Below are positions 8,581 through 17,937 of a stretch of DNA of 64,000 nt, one piece after another; positions within the stretch are counted from its first letter, which is position 1, and the number at the start of each line of letters is the position of its first letter. This stretch comes from an uncultured Lachnospiraceae bacterium. Lineage in GTDB: Bacteria > Bacillota > Clostridia > Lachnospirales > Lachnospiraceae. The translations under genes and the position numbers were made by a program. The notes beneath the pieces are model-generated. The model saw only the letters and a program-made list of their open reading frames with translations. It did not search any database and had not been told where the DNA came from. The DNA lies in the NCBI GenBank assembly GCA_902778165.1, contig CACYWQ010000005.1:47691-111690 (forward strand), in the 5' to 3' direction.

Positions 8581-10959
8581 ATGACAGAAACGGATAAGGT
8601 GATCGGAAATAAGAAAAAACGCAAAAAAAGCGGAATGCTCATACCAATCATACTGTTGTTTATATTCATGACAGTAATGATCGTATATGTCTCATCGTTG
8701 ATGTACAGGGTTGCGGTATCCAATTCCAATGCAGTAATGGAGGACAGGATACTTACCGTATCTGCCATGATCAACAACCATTTAAATACGGCCGAGAATG
8801 TGCTGCATGTCGCCGGAGACTCGGTACATCATATGTTGATAAGCGGAACAACATCTGCAAGGATTCATGAATTTCTTGTTGATGAAACAGTCAACGTGAT
8901 GGAGCAGTTTGACGAGAATTATACGGGCATATATGGTTTTATAATGGGCAAATACACGGACGGACTTAACTGGGAACCGCCGGAAGATTATAATCCCAAG
9001 ACAAGAGACTGGTTCATAGTAGCGAAGGAAGCGGGAGGGGAGGTTGTTTTCTCGAATCCTTATATAGATGCGCAGACAGGAAATCTGATCATATCCGCCT
9101 GCAGGCTTCTTCCGGACAAACAGAGTGTAATAGCACTTGATGTTCAGCTTCAGGGAATACAGGATATGATGAAAGAACTGACTGTGTCCGGTAAGGGTAA
9201 TGGCTTTGTCATTGATGAAAATGGTCTTATCATAGCTCACAGGAATGAAGAAAAAAAGGGGACGGATATACGTGAGATCGAAGGCGGAGAGGCATTCTTA
9301 AGTGCTATAAGAGAAGCAGGCTCCGGAAGCTTTTCTTATACCTGGGAAGGAGAGAAGAGCACAGTCTATGTGAACAGGATAGTTAATGACTGGGATGTCG
9401 TTATGGTGGTAAGTGACCGCTCGCTGTATGCAGAGGTGATGAGTCAGCGTATAGTCATAATCGTCATATGTATCCTCATTTTTGCCATGATCTCTGCGAT
9501 ATACTATGTGGGTTACAAGAATGAGCATGGCTATTCGAAACGTATGGAAGAGATGAGGCTTGAGGAACAGAAGGCCTCATATGAGAGGAGAGTGCTGGAA
9601 CTGGAGAAGGATGCAGCCAATGCATCCAACAAGGCCAAAAGTGATTTCCTTGCCAATATGTCTCATGAGATAAGGACACCCATGAATGCCATAATAGGTA
9701 TGGATGAGATGATCCTAAGGGAACATGTCAGCGACAAAGTCAGAAAATACGCTCTCGACATACAGAGTGCCGGCAAGACACTCCTGTCGCTTATAAATGA
9801 TATCTTGGACCTGTCCAAGATCGAATCGGGTAAGATGGAACTCATCCCTGTAGAGTATGGTTTTGCTTCAGTAATGAATGACGTGGTCAATATGACAATG
9901 AAGAAGGCGCAGGATAAGGGGCTTAGATTTGACCTTAAAGTTTCCAAGGATATACCTTCGGTCCTTTTAGGAGATGAGATAAGAGTCCGTCAGGTTATGC
10001 TTAATCTTGTTAATAACGCGATCAAATATACACATGAAGGCAGCGTGAGCGTGGATGTATATTATGAAAAGAATACACAGATGCTGCAGATAGTTGTTGC
10101 CGATACGGGTATCGGTATTAAAAATGAAGATCTGGGCAAGCTCTTCGGTTCGTTCCAGCGTCTGGAAGAAGATAAGAACAGGAATATCGAAGGAACGGGA
10201 TTAGGACTTAATATAACGATGCGCTTAGTCAAGATGATGGACGGAAGCATAGGTGTATCGAGTGAATACGGCAAAGGAACCACATTTACCGCGAAGATGA
10301 AGCAGGCTGTTGTCGATTCCACACCGGTCGGAGATCTTGCGGATAATCTGTCAAGGCTGCAGGAGAATAAAGAGGAATACAGGCCTTCGCTCATTGCGCC
10401 TAAGGCTAGAGTTTTGATAGTCGATGATAATGAAATGAATCTTGAGGTCATAGGGGCGCTGCTTACGGATACGAAGATCAGGGTAACAACAGCAGAATCC
10501 GGCAAAGAATGCCTTGAAATGCTAAAGGGAGGGAACAACTTCGATCTCATATTCCTCGATCAGATGATGCCCGGTATGTCGGGAGTACAGACTCTGGAGG
10601 TGATCAAAGAAGAAAAACTTGCAGAAGGAGTCCCGATAATAGCACTGACAGCTGATGCTATAGTGGGTGCACGTGACAGTTATATAAGTGAAGGGTTTAC
10701 GGATTACTTAAGCAAACCGGTCATCTACAAAGATCTCGAAGAGCTGTTGATGAGATATCTAAACCGTTCTTTGATAGAGGCAAACGAACCCAAAGAGGAG
10801 TCGAATGAGCCTGAGGATATGCCGGTCGTCATAGCGGTCTCGGATTCTTCTGAGAAGCTAAAACAACTCAAAGCTCTGTTAGGAGACGGTTACAAGGGTG
10901 TATTCGTCAAGGATATGGACAGCGCCGCCAGATATGTTGAGAAGAACAGGAATCAATAG
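8581..10959 (+). CDS. Cache-domain hybrid histidine kinase
   Basis: This 792-residue protein has a basic N-terminus, a membrane helix (19-43), an extracytoplasmic Cache-type sensor (about 45-280; it contains [15 protein letters not shown] and [12 protein letters not shown], typical of double Cache domains) and a second membrane helix (about 290-312). Next come a coiled-coil linker (325-355), HisKA with H362 in [12 protein letters not shown], an ATPase domain ([14 protein letters not shown]) and a receiver with phospho-acceptor D660 in [11 protein letters not shown] short receiver-like tail (about 738-792) is cut off early, just as in the kinase at 4698. Catalytic parts are closely similar in the two kinases while the sensors differ, consistent with duplication plus sensor exchange. 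It ends the cassette, before a terminator. Confidence 0.9.
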   Translation: MTETDKVIGNKKKRKKSGMLIPIILLFIFMTVMIVYVSSLMYRVAVSNSNAVMEDRILTVSAMINNHLNTAENVLHVAGDSVHHMLISGTTSARIHEFLVDETVNVMEQFDENYTGIYGFIMGKYTDGLNWEPPEDYNPKTRDWFIVAKEAGGEVVFSNPYIDAQTGNLIISACRLLPDKQSVIALDVQLQGIQDMMKELTVSGKGNGFVIDENGLIIAHRNEEKKGTDIREIEGGEAFLSAIREAGSGSFSYTWEGEKSTVYVNRIVNDWDVVMVVSDRSLYAEVMSQRIVIIVICILIFAMISAIYYVGYKNEHGYSKRMEEMRLEEQKASYERRVLELEKDAANASNKAKSDFLANMSHEIRTPMNAIIGMDEMILREHVSDKVRKYALDIQSAGKTLLSLINDILDLSKIESGKMELIPVEYGFASVMNDVVNMTMKKAQDKGLRFDLKVSKDIPSVLLGDEIRVRQVMLNLVNNAIKYTHEGSVSVDVYYEKNTQMLQIVVADTGIGIKNEDLGKLFGSFQRLEEDKNRNIEGTGLGLNITMRLVKMMDGSIGVSSEYGKGTTFTAKMKQAVVDSTPVGDLADNLSRLQENKEEYRPSLIAPKARVLIVDDNEMNLEVIGALLTDTKIRVTTAESGKECLEMLKGGNNFDLIFLDQMMPGMSGVQTLEVIKEEKLAEGVPIIALTADAIVGARDSYISEGFTDYLSKPVIYKDLEELLMRYLNRSLIEANEPKEESNEPEDMPVVIAVSDSSEKLKQLKALLGDGYKGVFVKDMDSAARYVEKNRNQ

Positions 10960-10968
10960 AGTGGATCA

Positions 10969-11014
10969 AGGACCATCTGTCAGAGGACAACATCGGACGG
11001 GTGGTTCTTTTTTT
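10969..11014 (+). terminator. Intrinsic terminator closing the phosphorelay cassette
   Basis: A 13-pair stem with three G-U pairs (10969-10981 with 10996-11008) has a 14-base loop and is followed by a seven-T run (11008-11014). Confidence 0.8.
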
Positions 11015-11078
11015 GTCGAAAAACAAGCGAAAAAGTGGTATCATAACAATGCTTGATCTTAATGAAAGGAAACAACTG

Positions 11079-12317
11079 ATGAATAAGAAAGACGTACTTG
11101 AATTAAAGAAGAGATATAAGAAAGAATCCTGCACCATAAGACGTATGGCGGGATGCTATGTGGATGCCAATCATAATAAGGTGCTTAAACTTAATGAGAA
11201 CTTCCTTAATCTTAAGGAGGACGAATTCTTCAAGTTCATGGAGATCGCCAAGAAAACTCTGACGGGAACGATCGGGAATAATATTCTTGAACTTGACTTT
11301 CCCACGGAAGAAGAACAGCCCGGCGGTAAGCAGCAGTTTCTTTACGGACTCAGGGCATCTGCGCTCGATAATGAAGATCTTCTTGACAGACTCTATGACC
11401 TTATCATAGACGGATACAATTATGTCGGTAATTACCTGATCCTCGTATTCCATGATGTATACGATATCCCGGATAAGACATCGGATAACTTAAAGACCGG
11501 TGAATCGGATGAAGTATATGAGTATCTTCTTGTATCCGTGTGTCCTGTGGCACTCTCCAAGCCGGGTCTCGGATATAAGCCTGAAGAGAACAAGATCGGT
11601 GCGAGGATAAGAGACTGGGTCGTCGGTGTACCGGATCTCGGATTCTTATTCCCTGCATTCGATGACAGAAGTGCGGACATTCATAAGGTTGATTATTTTG
11701 TACGTGATGCCAAGGATTCGCATGCGGAATTTATAGAGGATGTACTGGGATGCGGTCCCAAGCGCACAGCTTTTGAGCAGCGCAAGGTATTCACTGCAAT
11801 AGTTAAGAGAGCCTATGGTACAGATGAAGAACAGAGTAAGGAAGCTCTTATCGGAATACAGGAGAGCTTAAATAACAGGATAGAGGAAAAAGAAGCCACG
11901 GGCGGTGTCGGAATAAGCGTAACTTTAGATGCGACTACGATAGATGAAGTTCTGGATGAGAACGGTATAGAGGGAGAACCTGCGCGTATCATCAAGGAAG
12001 TCGTGTTGGAGGAATTTGCGGATGAGCTTCCTGAAGCAGCCAATCTCATAGATAATAAGGAACTTGAGAAGAATGCCAAAGAGCGCGAAAAGAAGGAACT
12101 TGTCAAGGAAGTGGCATCTCTTAAGACCGAGATCAAGCGTATGGAAGCAGAGAATATATCGGGAGATGACGTGAAGACCTATGATGTCGTAGTACGTGTT
12201 AAGCCTGAGAAGGCGCTTAAGATACGATCTCAGGTCATCGGAGACCAGAAGTGTCTCGTGATCCCGATGGATGATAATGAGAATGTCAATGTCAACGGTG
12301 TGAACACTAAGATATAA
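11079..12317 (+). CDS. DUF4317 family protein
   Basis: The 412-residue cytoplasmic protein is recognised as DUF4317 from its start (MNKKDVLELKKRYKK) and its opening KESCTIRRMAGCYVD, features I associate with this family. It contains three or four alpha/beta segments and, at residues about 335-370, a charged coiled-coil helix followed by a small C-terminal beta domain (about 372-412). Function is not established for the family. ATG 11079 was chosen because GAAAGGA lies nine bases upstream; an in-frame ATG at 11049 lacks one. The gene ends 8 bases before uvrC, so the two are probably cotranscribed, which does not by itself imply a repair role. Confidence 0.75.
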   Translation: MNKKDVLELKKRYKKESCTIRRMAGCYVDANHNKVLKLNENFLNLKEDEFFKFMEIAKKTLTGTIGNNILELDFPTEEEQPGGKQQFLYGLRASALDNEDLLDRLYDLIIDGYNYVGNYLILVFHDVYDIPDKTSDNLKTGESDEVYEYLLVSVCPVALSKPGLGYKPEENKIGARIRDWVVGVPDLGFLFPAFDDRSADIHKVDYFVRDAKDSHAEFIEDVLGCGPKRTAFEQRKVFTAIVKRAYGTDEEQSKEALIGIQESLNNRIEEKEATGGVGISVTLDATTIDEVLDENGIEGEPARIIKEVVLEEFADELPEAANLIDNKELEKNAKEREKKELVKEVASLKTEIKRMEAENISGDDVKTYDVVVRVKPEKALKIRSQVIGDQKCLVIPMDDNENVNVNGVNTKI

Positions 12318-12325
12318 TACAGTAG

Positions 12326-14203
12326 ATGGCAGGATTCGATATAAAGGAAGAACTGAATAAGCTGCCCAAGTCACCGGGAGTGTATATCATGCATGATAAG
12401 AATGATGACGTGATATATGTAGGTAAGGCCGTTAATCTGCACAACAGAGTACGGTCTTATTTTCGTGAAAATGTGGGAAGAGGTCCGTGGATAGACAGGA
12501 TGGTAAGGCTGATAGCTTATTTTGAGTATATCGTCACGGACTCGGAACTCGAGGCTCTGGTACTTGAGAATAATCTCATCAAGGAACATCGTCCCAAGTA
12601 TAACACGATGCTGGTGGATGACAAGACATATCCGTATATCAAGGTAACGGCCGAAGATTATCCCCGCATCATGTTCTCAAGAGAGATGAAGAAGGATAAG
12701 TCCAGATACTTCGGCCCTTATACATCAGCGGGATCAGTCAAGGACACGATAGAACTCATTAACAAGTTGTATAAGTTGCGTACCTGCAACGCCAAAGTGA
12801 CATACGGCAAAAAAGTGACGGACAGACCTTGCCTGAATTACCATATGGGCAGATGTATGGCACCGTGCCAGGGAGAGGTGACCAAGGAAGAGTACAATGC
12901 AAGGGTTGAGCAGGCGCTTGAATTCCTTAACGGTAATTATGCACCGATAATCACATCGCTTGAAAGTGACATGACACAGGCATCAGAGGCGATGGATTAT
13001 GAGAGAGCCGCGGCAATAAGAGATCTGCTTGAAAGCGTGAAGCAGGTTGCTCAGAAACAGAAGATTGAGCATACAGACGGAGAAGACAGGGATATAGTAG
13101 GTCTTGCTCATAAGGCATCTGATGCGGTCGTTCAGGTATTCTTTATCCGAGGCGGGCGAATGATCGGAAGGGAGCATTTTTTCCTTAAGACTGATGACGA
13201 CAGTACGGGTGAGGAAATAATAGGCAGTTTTATAAAACAGTACTATACAGGCACGCCTTACATACCCAAGGAACTGTACCTTCCGTGCGAACTGTCGGAT
13301 TCAGAGCTTATAGAGGACTGGCTGACATCAAAAAGAGGTAATAAGGTACATATCATAGTTCCTAAGATAGGACAGAAGGCAAGACTTATAAAGCTTGCCG
13401 AGTCTAATGCCGGTCTGATCTTGGATAAGGATAAGGAAAGGATTAAGAGAGAAGAAGGACGCACCATAGGTGCGGTCAAAGAAATAGAAGAGATTCTCGG
13501 TATCAAGGGACTTAGCAGAATGGAAGCCTTTGATATATCCAATACTTCAGGATTTGAGAATGTCGGATCCATGGTTGTATTCGAAGAGGGAAGACCTAAG
13601 AAGAGTGATTACCGTAAGTTTAAGATCAAGACAGTTGCCGGACCGGATGATTATGCTTGCATGAAGGAAGTCCTTACAAGGCGATTCACTCACGGAATGG
13701 AAGAGAGAAAAGAACTTGAGAACAAAGGTGAGGATACAGAGTACGGAAGCTTTACCAAGTTCCCGGATCTTCTGCTGATGGACGGAGGTAAAGGTCAGGT
13801 GGGAATAGCGCTTGAAGTGCTTGATGAGCTTAAGCTTAATATTCCCGTCTGCGGTATGGTCAAGGATGACAATCACCGCACAAGAGGTCTGTATTACAAT
13901 AATGTTGAACTTCCTATAGATCGAACGGGAGAGGGATTTAAATTAATAACAAGAATACAGGATGAGGCTCACAGATTTGCCATAACATACCACAGAAGCT
14001 TAAGAAGCAAAGATCAGGTACACTCTGTACTTGATGAGATACCGGGTATAGGACCGGCCGGTCGTAAGAGTCTTATGATGGCATTTGACAGTATTGAGGA
14101 TATACGAAACGCGGAGGTCGAGTCCCTTAAGGCGGTTAAGGGAATCAACGCCAGACAGGCACAGTCAGTATATTCATTTTTCCATGGGGATGTGATAGAA
14201 TAG
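12326..14203 (+). CDS. uvrC: UvrC, excinuclease ABC subunit C
   Basis: UvrC makes the 3' and 5' incisions around bulky DNA lesions after loading by UvrA-UvrB. The 625-residue length is normal. In order it shows the N-terminal GIY-YIG nuclease (PGVYIM about residue 16, VIYVGKA about 29, R and E of the active site downstream), a UVR coiled-coil for UvrB contact (about 200-235), the RNase-H-like C-terminal nuclease (about 375-540, including EAFDISNTSG and LLLMDGGKGQV) and tandem helix-hairpin-helix motifs (IPGIGPAGRKSL, VKGINARQAQ). uvrB and uvrA are about 26 kb away in the same window. No strong ribosome site precedes the ATG, so coupling to DUF4317 is likely. Confidence 0.97.
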   Translation: MAGFDIKEELNKLPKSPGVYIMHDKNDDVIYVGKAVNLHNRVRSYFRENVGRGPWIDRMVRLIAYFEYIVTDSELEALVLENNLIKEHRPKYNTMLVDDKTYPYIKVTAEDYPRIMFSREMKKDKSRYFGPYTSAGSVKDTIELINKLYKLRTCNAKVTYGKKVTDRPCLNYHMGRCMAPCQGEVTKEEYNARVEQALEFLNGNYAPIITSLESDMTQASEAMDYERAAAIRDLLESVKQVAQKQKIEHTDGEDRDIVGLAHKASDAVVQVFFIRGGRMIGREHFFLKTDDDSTGEEIIGSFIKQYYTGTPYIPKELYLPCELSDSELIEDWLTSKRGNKVHIIVPKIGQKARLIKLAESNAGLILDKDKERIKREEGRTIGAVKEIEEILGIKGLSRMEAFDISNTSGFENVGSMVVFEEGRPKKSDYRKFKIKTVAGPDDYACMKEVLTRRFTHGMEERKELENKGEDTEYGSFTKFPDLLLMDGGKGQVGIALEVLDELKLNIPVCGMVKDDNHRTRGLYYNNVELPIDRTGEGFKLITRIQDEAHRFAITYHRSLRSKDQVHSVLDEIPGIGPAGRKSLMMAFDSIEDIRNAEVESLKAVKGINARQAQSVYSFFHGDVIE

Positions 14204-14241
14204 TGGGCAGAAGGGCTGTTGCCCGGAATGGAGACTACATT

Positions 14242-15180
14242 ATGGCAAGTGTAAAATTGGCAGACATTATTGAACACAGTAAATTGGAGAATCTTACTCC
14301 CGAGATTGATATCAGAAAGATTAAGATTACCCAGCCGGATATCAACAGACCGGCGCTTCAGTTAGCCGGATATTTCGAGCATTATGAATCTACGAGGCTG
14401 CAGATTATAGGTTATGTGGAATATTCATATATGGAGAGTCTTCCCAAGACCAAGCAGAAGGAAGTTTTTGAGCAGCTTTTATCATACCCGACACCGGCCA
14501 TCGTGTTCTGCAGAGAGTTACAGCCTAATGCATTGTTTAAGAAGACTGCAATCAAGCACGGTATACCGCTTCTTATGACTAAGAAGGCGACATCGGCATA
14601 CACCGCTGAGATTATCAGATGGCTTAATGTTAAGCTTGCTCCGATGATTTCCGTTCACGGCGTGCTTGTTGATGTATTTGGTGAGGGACTCTTGATTACG
14701 GGTGAGAGCGGAATCGGTAAATCTGAGGCGGCGCTTGAGCTTATCAAGAGAGGACACAGACTTGTAACGGATGACGTTGTTGAGATCCGTAAGGTATCTG
14801 ATGAGACACTTATCGGTACGGCACCTGATATTACTAAGCACTTTATTGAACTTAGAGGTATCGGCATAGTCGATGTTAAGAGTCTGTTCGGTGTGTCGAG
14901 TGTCAAGGAATCACAGGGAATAGATCTTGTTATCAGACTCGAAGAGTGGGATAAGGACAAGGATTATGACAGACTCGGACTTGAAGAAGAGTATATAGAG
15001 TATCTGGGCAACAGAGTGGTATGTCACAACATTCCCATCAGACCCGGACGTAATCTCTCTATAATATGTGAGTCTGCGGCTATTAACCACAGACAGAAGA
15101 AGATGGGATACAATGCAGCACAGGCCCTGTATGAGAGAGTACAGAAGTCATTGGCTGAGAAGAGGGAAGAGGAAGACTGA
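14242..15180 (+). CDS. hprK: HPr kinase/phosphorylase
   Basis: HprK phosphorylates HPr and Crh on Ser46 when glycolytic intermediates are high, and removes the phosphate when they are low, controlling CcpA-dependent catabolite repression. ATG 14242 with GGAG eight bases upstream gives 312 residues, the usual length; the in-frame GTG at 14203 overlapping uvrC has no such support. Visible landmarks are the N-terminal MurF-like domain, Walker A GESGIGKS at residues 154-161, the nearby conserved ELIKRGHRLVTDD, and the C-terminal signature RPGRNLS. It heads a run with glucokinase, murB, rapZ and whiA. A Ser46-bearing substrate candidate is encoded at 18955 and canonical HPr at 55293. Confidence 0.96.
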   Translation: MASVKLADIIEHSKLENLTPEIDIRKIKITQPDINRPALQLAGYFEHYESTRLQIIGYVEYSYMESLPKTKQKEVFEQLLSYPTPAIVFCRELQPNALFKKTAIKHGIPLLMTKKATSAYTAEIIRWLNVKLAPMISVHGVLVDVFGEGLLITGESGIGKSEAALELIKRGHRLVTDDVVEIRKVSDETLIGTAPDITKHFIELRGIGIVDVKSLFGVSSVKESQGIDLVIRLEEWDKDKDYDRLGLEEEYIEYLGNRVVCHNIPIRPGRNLSIICESAAINHRQKKMGYNAAQALYERVQKSLAEKREEED

Positions 15181-15198
15181 TAAAGTTGAGGAGTAATT

Positions 15199-16137
15199 AT
15201 GAGTAAGGTAGTATTTGGTGTTGATGTAGGCGGTACAACGGTTAAACTAGGTTGTTTTGATACTGAAGGACAACTTCTGGATAAATGGGAGATCCCTACA
15301 AGAACTGAAGACAAGGGCGTTAATATCATCGGCGATATCGCAGGCAGCATCCTGGTTAAGTTGGCTAAGGACGATATTGACAAGAAAGATGTTGTAGGAA
15401 TCGGAATAGGTGTACCGGGTCCCGTTAAGAGTGACGGAACTGTCATCGTGGCAGTTAACTTAGGATGGAAAGATATCAATGTCAATACTGAACTTGAGGA
15501 GTTGACCGGTATTAAGGTTAAGACCAGTAACGATGCCAATGTCGCAGCACTCGGTGAGATGTGGAGAGGCGGCGGACAAGGTTATTCCAATGTTGTAGCC
15601 GTTACACTCGGAACCGGAGTAGGCGGTGGAATAATCGTAGACGGCAAGATAGTTAACGGAGCAACAGGTGCAGGCGGAGAGATAGGACATATCCATCTTG
15701 AGGATAATGAGACGGAAGCCTGCGGATGTAAGGGACACGGATGCTTAGAGCAGTATGCTTCGGCAACGGGTGTTGTAAGACTTGCCAAGAAGAAACTTGC
15801 CGATTCCAGCAAAGACAGCGTTTTGCGTGAGGGCGAAGTAACAGCCAAGGATGTTTGGGACGCTGTTAAGGCAGGAGATGAGCTGGCAATCGAAGTAGCG
15901 AATATTTACGGCGAATATCTTGGCAAAGGACTTGCTGCCGTAGCGGATGTGGTTAATCCCGAAATCTTTGTAATAGGCGGCGGTGTATCCAAGGCAGGAA
16001 GAGTAGTAATAGAATATATGGAGCCGTATTTTGATAAATATGTATTCCCCGGTGCCAAAGGTGCGAAGTTTGCATTAGCTAAGCTTGGCAATGATGCGGG
16101 AATATACGGTGCAGCTTTCCTCGTACTGGATAAATAG
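15199..16137 (+). CDS. glcK: ROK-family glucokinase
   Basis: This enzyme phosphorylates glucose with ATP to glucose-6-phosphate. The 312-residue protein begins with the ATP phosphate-binding loop DVGGTTVKLG. Further on come the second phosphate loop GTGVGGGI, the catalytic region with SNDANVAALGE, the substrate-binding GEIGHI, and the ROK zinc signature CGCKGHGCLE. The GVPGPV motif is typical of glucokinase-type ROK proteins, as opposed to ROK repressors, and there is no N-terminal helix-turn-helix. It lies 18 bases behind hprK, so entry of free glucose into glycolysis and HprK signalling are probably expressed together. Confidence 0.94.
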   Translation: MSKVVFGVDVGGTTVKLGCFDTEGQLLDKWEIPTRTEDKGVNIIGDIAGSILVKLAKDDIDKKDVVGIGIGVPGPVKSDGTVIVAVNLGWKDINVNTELEELTGIKVKTSNDANVAALGEMWRGGGQGYSNVVAVTLGTGVGGGIIVDGKIVNGATGAGGEIGHIHLEDNETEACGCKGHGCLEQYASATGVVRLAKKKLADSSKDSVLREGEVTAKDVWDAVKAGDELAIEVANIYGEYLGKGLAAVADVVNPEIFVIGGGVSKAGRVVIEYMEPYFDKYVFPGAKGAKFALAKLGNDAGIYGAAFLVLDK

Positions 16138-16150
16138 ACTAGACACATAT

Positions 16151-17071
16151 ATGTGGAACATAACATTAGATGACAAATTAGATAAGCTCATCCCTAAAGA
16201 TCGTATCCTTAGGGATGAGCCTATGTATAATCACACAACATTTAAGACAGGCGGTATAGCAAGCAGATACGTTAAGATTAATGATGTCGATGAACTAATC
16301 GCTTTGCTTGCGATGCTTGGTGAGAATGCAAAAGATGCGGATTATACGGTTATAGGCAACGGCAGTAATATTCTTGTGTCCGATGCGGGCTATGAAGGTC
16401 TTGTCATAGATACAACAGGAATGACCGAAATTACCGTTGACGGTGATGTTATAAGCGCCGATGCGGGTGTGATGCTTGGCAAGATTGCATCAACGGCACT
16501 TAATAATTCTCTTACGGGTCTTGAATTTGCTTCCGGGATTCCGGGGTCTCTTGGGGGAGCACTCTGTATGAATGCCGGAGCCTACGGCGGAGAGATGAAG
16601 GATTTTATTAAGACTGTAACCGTCTATGACTGCGACAGATCAGAAGTCATAACACTTGATAATAAAGCGATGGATTTCGGATACAGGCACAGTATCATCA
16701 AAGACAAGCCTTATATTGTATTATCGGCGATTATTAAGCTTAATGTCGGCAATCACGATAAGATAGAGGCTTTGATGAAGGATTACAACGGACGGAGAAG
16801 AGATAAGCAACCCCTTGAGTATCCTTCCGCAGGTTCTACATTTAAGCGTCCGGAAGGTTTCTATGCCGGGGCACTCATACAAGAGAGCGGTCTTAAGGGA
16901 TACTCCGTTGGTGATGCCGCGGTATCGGATAAGCATGCCGGGTTTGTGATAAATAAGGGCAAGGCTACATCGACGGATATATACAGATTGATATGCGAAG
17001 TAAGAGAGAAAGTATATGCTGACACCGGTGTCAGATTAGAACCGGAGGTTGTATTCTTAGGAGAGTTCTGA
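16151..17071 (+). CDS. murB: UDP-N-acetylenolpyruvoylglucosamine reductase MurB
   Basis: MurB is the FAD/NADPH enzyme that reduces UDP-GlcNAc-enolpyruvate to UDP-MurNAc in peptidoglycan precursor synthesis. The 306-residue product is the short type without the extra loop of enteric MurB. It has the FAD-binding GNGSNILVSDAGY, GSLGGALCMNAGAYGGEM, the proton-donor serine region SAGSTFKRP and the C-terminal EPEVVFLG. ATG 16151 has no clear ribosome site and is 13 bases after the glcK stop, so expression is likely coupled. Its stop overlaps the rapZ start by one base. Confidence 0.95.
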   Translation: MWNITLDDKLDKLIPKDRILRDEPMYNHTTFKTGGIASRYVKINDVDELIALLAMLGENAKDADYTVIGNGSNILVSDAGYEGLVIDTTGMTEITVDGDVISADAGVMLGKIASTALNNSLTGLEFASGIPGSLGGALCMNAGAYGGEMKDFIKTVTVYDCDRSEVITLDNKAMDFGYRHSIIKDKPYIVLSAIIKLNVGNHDKIEALMKDYNGRRRDKQPLEYPSAGSTFKRPEGFYAGALIQESGLKGYSVGDAAVSDKHAGFVINKGKATSTDIYRLICEVREKVYADTGVRLEPEVVFLGEF

Positions 17072-17937
17072 TGAGATTTGTAATCGTCACGGGAATGAGC
17101 GGCGGCGGTAAGAGAACCGCCATGAAGATGCTTGAGGACATAGGATTTTATTGTGTTGATAATCTGCCTGTTCCTCTTATAGATAAGTTCGTTGAACTTA
17201 TTGCCACACCCAACAGCGAGATTCAGAAAGTGGCTTTGGGTCTTGATGTCAGAGCGGATCAGAACTTTGATGACGCCGTGACTGCTCTTAACGCGATTAA
17301 AGATAACGGCTACAATTATGAGATTATATTCATGGATGCTTCTGATGCAACTCTTCTTAAGAGATACAAAGAGACCAGGCGTATCCATCCTCTTGCATCA
17401 CCTCCGGATAACAGAGTGGAGGACGGAATCCGCAAAGAGAGAAAGATTCTGGAAGTCATTAAGAGTAAGGCAGACTATGTCTTTGATACCTCCAATCTTC
17501 TAACTCGTCATCTTAAAGAAGAGCTTGATAAGATATTTGTAACGGGTGAGAACTATAACAGTCTTATGATCAATATAGTCTCGTTTGGATTTAAGAACGG
17601 TATCCCTGCGGATGCGGATCTGGTATTCGATGTAAGATTCTTGCCTAATCCTTTCTATATAGATGAACTTAAGCATCTGACCGGTAATGATGATCCGGTT
17701 CATGATTATGTCATGTCGTTTGCGGAAGCCACGCAATTCCTGGATAAATTGGAAGATATGTTAAGTTTCTTAATTCCCGGTTATGTCAATGAAGGCAAGT
17801 ATCAGCTTGTTATTGCCATAGGATGTACGGGAGGTCAGCACAGATCTGTCACTCTGGCGCGTGAGATATACGCCAGATTAAAAGACAAAGGAGACTATGG
17901 TCTGTCATTAAGCCATAGAGATGTGAAGGATCAGTAG
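17071..17937 (+). CDS. rapZ: RapZ/YvcJ nucleotide-binding protein
   Basis: RapZ-family P-loop proteins (YvcJ in Bacillus) bind nucleotides and UDP-GlcNAc-type ligands and act in amino-sugar or cell-envelope control. The 288-residue protein shows the opening VIVTGMSGGGKRTAMK and CVDNLPVPL, the family motif RRIHPLA, and the C-terminal GCTGGQHRSV, which marks the ligand-binding domain. The Walker A segment has R15 directly after K14, where GK(S/T) is usual, with T16 next. It directly abuts whiA (start is the base after the rapZ stop) and overlaps murB by one base. The yvcK gene, which in many Firmicutes lies between these two, is absent here. Confidence 0.94.
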   Translation: MRFVIVTGMSGGGKRTAMKMLEDIGFYCVDNLPVPLIDKFVELIATPNSEIQKVALGLDVRADQNFDDAVTALNAIKDNGYNYEIIFMDASDATLLKRYKETRRIHPLASPPDNRVEDGIRKERKILEVIKSKADYVFDTSNLLTRHLKEELDKIFVTGENYNSLMINIVSFGFKNGIPADADLVFDVRFLPNPFYIDELKHLTGNDDPVHDYVMSFAEATQFLDKLEDMLSFLIPGYVNEGKYQLVIAIGCTGGQHRSVTLAREIYARLKDKGDYGLSLSHRDVKDQ

